7,430 nucleotides of DNA from Bacillota bacterium (GTDB taxonomy: Bacteria > Bacillota > Sulfobacillia > JAJZYS01 > JAJYTV01): contig JAJYNV010000157.1 of NCBI GenBank assembly GCA_021786135.1, positions 1-7,430 on the forward strand, written 5' to 3'. The position numbers were made by a program, and so were the translations under genes. Of the stretch, positions 5,159 to 7,430 are shown in pieces. The notes beneath the pieces were generated by a model. The model had not been told where the DNA came from. It worked only from the letters and a program-made list of their open reading frames with translations, and searched no databases. Position 1 is the first letter of the stretch. Each line of letters starts with the position of its first letter.

Positions 5159-5344
5159 TCAGTGTCCGTGGCTCTGGTGGCTGCCGCCGCAGCCGCAGGA
5201 GCCGCCCTCGCCATGCGAGTGCCCATGGCCGCCGCAGCCGCAGGAACCGCCCTCGCCGTGCTGATCGTGCCCGCTGCCGTGGCAGCCGCAGTCGTGGGAC
5301 TCGACGTCGTCAGCGCTCTTCGGCACGAGGCGAATCAGGTTCAA
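5159..5344 (-). CDS. His/Gly/Cys-rich small protein, probable metal-binding
   Basis: From a TTG start the product has 61 residues. A short head (MNLIRLVPKSADDVESHD) is followed by a tail made almost only of H, G, C and S. It holds CxC three times (DCGCHG once, GSCGCGG twice), six cysteines and eleven histidines, and ends in SHQSHGH. Such tails bind Ni, Cu, Zn or Co, as in the C-terminus of SlyD or the N-terminus of HypB, but no catalytic or chaperone domain is attached. I do not recognise a family. The TTG is chosen because GGGAGG (5357-5352) is 7 bases upstream; an upstream ATG at 5374 has no RBS. A promoter (5375-5404) and a terminator (5119-5144) bracket the gene. The opposite strand has a longer Ala-rich frame (5090-5497) that I regard as a shadow. 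Confidence 0.6.
   Translation of the reverse strand: MNLIRLVPKSADDVESHDCGCHGSGHDQHGEGGSCGCGGHGHSHGEGGSCGCGGSHQSHGH
5183..5257. repeat. 45-base-period tandem duplication within the His/Cys-rich gene
   Basis: Two 30-base units, 5183-5212 and 5228-5257, differ at a single position (5201 G versus 5246 A) and are offset by 45 bases, an exact codon multiple. In the protein this repeats HGEGGSCGCGG followed by four variable residues. The near identity implies a recent duplication or slippage that kept the frame. Confidence 0.85.
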
Positions 5345-5374
5345 CGTACCGCCTCCCGTGTGGTGCTGTGGCAT

Positions 5375-5404
5375 AGCGTAGCCAAAACGTCGCCTGCGCG
5401 TCAA
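5375..5404 (-). promoter_or_regulatory. Candidate promoter of the His/Cys-rich mini-gene
   Basis: On the minus strand TTGACG (5404-5399, five of six to the -35 consensus) is followed after 18 bases by TACGCT (5380-5375), a weak -10 that keeps TA...T. The predicted start near 5368 is about ten bases before the GGGAGG RBS at 5357-5352. The element lies between this gene and the divergent phosphoesterase. No recognisable metal-regulator operator was seen. Confidence 0.42.
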
Positions 5405-5493
5405 CGGCCGGACCTTGCGGCAGGTATCGCCAGCGCGCGGGCGAACCGCTTCCACATGCTCGGAGGCCCACTCGCATCGAGGAGGGGATCCGC

Positions 5494-6177
5494 ATGAGAA
5501 TTGCCGCGCTCTATGACATCCATGCCAACCTGCCGGCGCTCGAGGCTACGCTGCAAGCCGCGCGCAAGTCGGGCGCCGACAAGGTGGTCCTGGGCGGTGA
5601 TATCGCGGCAGGGCCCTTGCCGGCGGATGCCTTGGACATCCTGATCGCACTCGGCGACTGGGTGGTGGCGATTCAGGGACCTGCCGATCGTGCCGTCGTA
5701 GACTGCTACGATCGGCTCATGGCCGGTCGTCTCGACGAAACGAAAGCGTTCGATCCCCTGGTGCGCTGGGCGGCTGGCCGCATCAGCCGCCATCAGCGCG
5801 ACTACCTCCACGCGTTGCCTGCCGATATCCGCTTCCTGATGCAGGACCTGGGCGAGGTCTACTTCTACCACAGCCTCTCGGACGGGGGAGAACCGCCCGC
5901 ACGCTTGCCGCGCGGCGATGAGGTCATCGTCGCGGGGAGCGGGCACAGCCAGGGCGAGGAGTATCGGGACAGCCATCGGCTCGTGCATCCGGGCAGCGTC
6001 GGCATGCCGGATGGCGATCTGCCTGGCGCGTACTGGGCGCTCCTCGGCGAGCACGTCGAGTTCCTGCGCACGGAGTACGACTATGGGCACGCCGCGCGCC
6101 GCATCGTGCGCTGCGGCATGCCGGACGCGAAGGCCTGGGCGGACCGCTACGTGCTGGGCGCCGCGGCTAGAAGCTGA
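5494..6177 (+). CDS. Metallophosphoesterase (YfcE/MJ0936 type) with altered active site
   Basis: The 227-residue protein has the calcineurin-like phosphoesterase layout: MRIAALYDIHANLPAL (1-16) with metal ligands D8 and H10, then VVLGGDIAAGP (31-41) with D36, a helical insert, H126 in YHS, GHSQ (150-153) and HPGSVGMP (165-172). These correspond to the family's DxH, GDxxxxGP, GNHD/E, CHG, GHTH and NPGSVG motifs. Three positions depart from the family: GN.D has become GPAD (P63), the second His of GHTH is Q153, and the N of NPGS is H165. Loss of the Asn and one metal His suggests an altered or weak second metal site, so the enzyme may have changed specificity or be inactive. Normal members hydrolyse phosphodiesters or nucleotides; the substrate here is unknown. 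GGAGG (5481-5485) lies 8 bases before the ATG. The 3' end overlaps the convergent propeller gene by 11 bases. Confidence 0.85.
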   Translation: MRIAALYDIHANLPALEATLQAARKSGADKVVLGGDIAAGPLPADALDILIALGDWVVAIQGPADRAVVDCYDRLMAGRLDETKAFDPLVRWAAGRISRHQRDYLHALPADIRFLMQDLGEVYFYHSLSDGGEPPARLPRGDEVIVAGSGHSQGEEYRDSHRLVHPGSVGMPDGDLPGAYWALLGEHVEFLRTEYDYGHAARRIVRCGMPDAKAWADRYVLGAAARS

Positions 6178-7430
6178 CGCTGCTCGCGACCTCCTGCCAG
6201 ACGGCGCCGCCGTCGGTCGTGCTGTAGAGCGATCCGCTCGTCGTAAGAACCCAGCCGTCCTGCCCGTCGATGAAACTCGCGTCGCTGAGGTCAGCGAGAT
6301 CGTGGAACGTGATGGTTTGGAAGCTGGCGCCACCGTCCGTGCTGAGCCAGATGGTCGTTCCGGACCAGAGCCAGACCATGCCGCCCGGGCCGACGCGCAT
6401 GCCGAGAGGCGATCCCTCCTGCGGCTGCCAGTTCGGCAGGGCCATCGGTGTCCAGTGCGCACCGCCATCGCTGCTTCGCCAGAGATAGGGCGTCTGCGGC
6501 TTGAGTGTGGTCGCCCGGCGCCCTTCCTTGTCCGGATTGAGAAAGATTTGCGGCACGGTCGCCGCACCGGTCGCGAGCACGTCCGAGCCGCCTAGGGGTG
6601 CGATGGCGCTTGGTGTGAAGGGCGTCGTCAGGCTCCGCCACGTGCTGCCGCCATTCTGCGTGTAGAAGAGTTGCCTGCCGGATGACGGCGCATAGCCGAT
6701 GACCCATCCCTGCTCCGTGCTCGCCATGCCCAGCGCGGCAGGATACCAGCCATGGGCGAACGGCCGCATCTGCCATGTGCGCCCGCCGTCGAGCGACACG
6801 TAAAGAGCGGCCTGGCCGAGCGCGATGAGTTCGCTCGGCCCCAGCACCTCGAGCGCGGAGAGCGAGACGGGTGCGTTGCCGGTAGCGATCCAGGTCGCGC
6901 CGCCGTCGAGGCTGCGCATCACCGTCGCGCCGTCATATGTCCAACCGGCTGCGTAGCCCAGGCCTGCTGTGAGGAACGAGATCGCTGTGCTCGGACTGAT
7001 CGGCGGATAGACGAGCTGCCAGGTAAGCCCGCCGTCCGAGGTGGTATAGAGCGGTGGGCCATCGCCGGCGAGCAGCCAGCCGTGCTCGCTGTCGCTGAAC
7101 CCGACCGAGAAGGCCTGACCGCTCGCCGTCGGCAGGGGCGGACCGAACACCGCCTGCCAGGAGGCGCCGCCGTCGCGCGTCATGTAGACGCCGCCGCGGT
7201 CGAGCCCGATGAACCCCGTCTGGACGCTGAGGAAGAACATGCTGTGCACGTAACCGGAGAGCGGCAGCCCGCTCGACGATGCGATGCCGCCTACGGCCGT
7301 CGAGACCATGGTCCAGCTCTGCCCGCCGTCCTCGGTCGCGTAGAAGGTCTTTGGCTGTTCGCCGGCGCTCGGCGGGCCGCCGCACAGGAGAAAGCCCTGG
7401 TCCTGGTTCAGGAAGGAGATCGACTGGGCA
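6167..7430 (-). CDS. Asp-box (BNR/Ycf48-like) beta-propeller protein, C-terminal part (cut by window edge)
   Basis: The frame is open to the right edge, giving 420 residues and a TAG at 6169-6167. The ATG at 7309 is internal: in-frame sequence upstream of it already holds an Asp-box (FYATEDGGQSWT). Nine copies of the S/T-x-D-G-G-x-(S/T)-(W/F) motif occur, with DGG (once NGG) at fragment residues 34, 86, 132, 175, 214, 259, 321, 365 and 406, spaced 39-62 apart. Paired 'GW' or 'GF' strand motifs (HGWLL, QGWVI, DGWVL) alternate with them. This is the Ycf48/sialidase-like propeller fold, often labelled a photosystem II stability factor-like protein in non-photosynthetic bacteria. Asp-boxes are structural turns, and no sialidase catalytic residues are evident. 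Function is unknown; a secreted or surface role is likely for the family, but the N-terminus with any signal peptide is missing. The 62-residue gap at 259-321 contains an inserted charged loop (NPDKEGRR). Confidence 0.87.
   Translation of the reverse strand, partial: AQSISFLNQDQGFLLCGGPPSAGEQPKTFYATEDGGQSWTMVSTAVGGIASSSGLPLSGYVHSMFFLSVQTGFIGLDRGGVYMTRDGGASWQAVFGPPLPTASGQAFSVGFSDSEHGWLLAGDGPPLYTTSDGGLTWQLVYPPISPSTAISFLTAGLGYAAGWTYDGATVMRSLDGGATWIATGNAPVSLSALEVLGPSELIALGQAALYVSLDGGRTWQMRPFAHGWYPAALGMASTEQGWVIGYAPSSGRQLFYTQNGGSTWRSLTTPFTPSAIAPLGGSDVLATGAATVPQIFLNPDKEGRRATTLKPQTPYLWRSSDGGAHWTPMALPNWQPQEGSPLGMRVGPGGMVWLWSGTTIWLSTDGGASFQTITFHDLADLSDASFIDGQDGWVLTTSGSLYSTTDGGAVWQEVASSVSF

Noticed and set aside
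5090..5497. Plus-strand frame of 135 codons directly after the TetR stop, with Ala-rich hydrophobic segments
   Set aside because: Its Ala/Val runs are what GCC/GCAGCC repeats coding for Gly-Cys-Gly-His on the other strand produce. It runs through the 5119-5144 hairpin and past the phosphoesterase start. The minus-strand reading has a matching RBS, promoter, terminator and CxC/His composition.
7307..7309. ATG at 7309 as the start of the propeller protein
   Set aside because: The frame continues upstream to the window edge and encodes another Asp-box (ATEDGGQSWT) immediately before this Met, and no RBS precedes it.

Overview
The window is GC-rich bacterial DNA carrying seven protein genes that are complete or nearly so, two genes cut by the window edges, and one candidate leader peptide. 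The only clearly AT-richer stretches are the gaps at about 902-940 and 4470-4573. The host cannot be placed with confidence. A YycN-like acetyltransferase, a Vga/VmlR-type ABC-F protein, a DUF4129 membrane protein and a long Asp-box (BNR) propeller protein together suggest a high-GC Bacillota or another Terrabacteria lineage such as Chloroflexota; this is inference. Two genes (tnpA, tetR) look leaderless, while the others have good Shine-Dalgarno sequences.

Layout. 1-924 (minus strand): the left part of an IS607-family element, with serine recombinase tnpA followed by the N-terminus of tnpB, whose start overlaps the tnpA stop by 4 bases; tnpB runs off the left edge. 1005-1484 (minus): a GNAT acetyltransferase resembling B. 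subtilis YycN. 1485-1713: a divergent control region with an extended -10, an 8-codon leader ORF with a strong RBS, and several mutually exclusive CCCGG/CCGGG pairings that reach the next gene's RBS. 1714-3264 (plus): an ABC-F ATPase of the ribosome-protecting antibiotic-resistance type.

3261-4439 (minus): a nine-helix membrane protein with a C-terminal DUF4129 domain, convergent with the ABC-F gene (both stop codons lie in one CTAG). It is divergent from a small TetR regulator at 4580-5089 across a 140-base promoter region. 5159-5344 (minus): a 61-residue His/Gly/Cys-rich mini-protein, probably metal binding, with its own promoter, RBS and terminator hairpin. 5494-6177 (plus): a YfcE/MJ0936-type metallophosphoesterase whose active site has lost several usual metal-site residues. 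6167-7430 (minus): the C-terminal 420 residues of an Asp-box propeller protein, overlapping the phosphoesterase end to end by 11 bases and running off the right edge.

The genes do not form one pathway. The most coherent unit is the leader peptide plus ABC-F gene, which looks like a drug-inducible ribosome-protection module. The second is the TetR/DUF4129 divergent pair. The IS607 end lies just past the acetyltransferase stop and appears to have left that gene intact.
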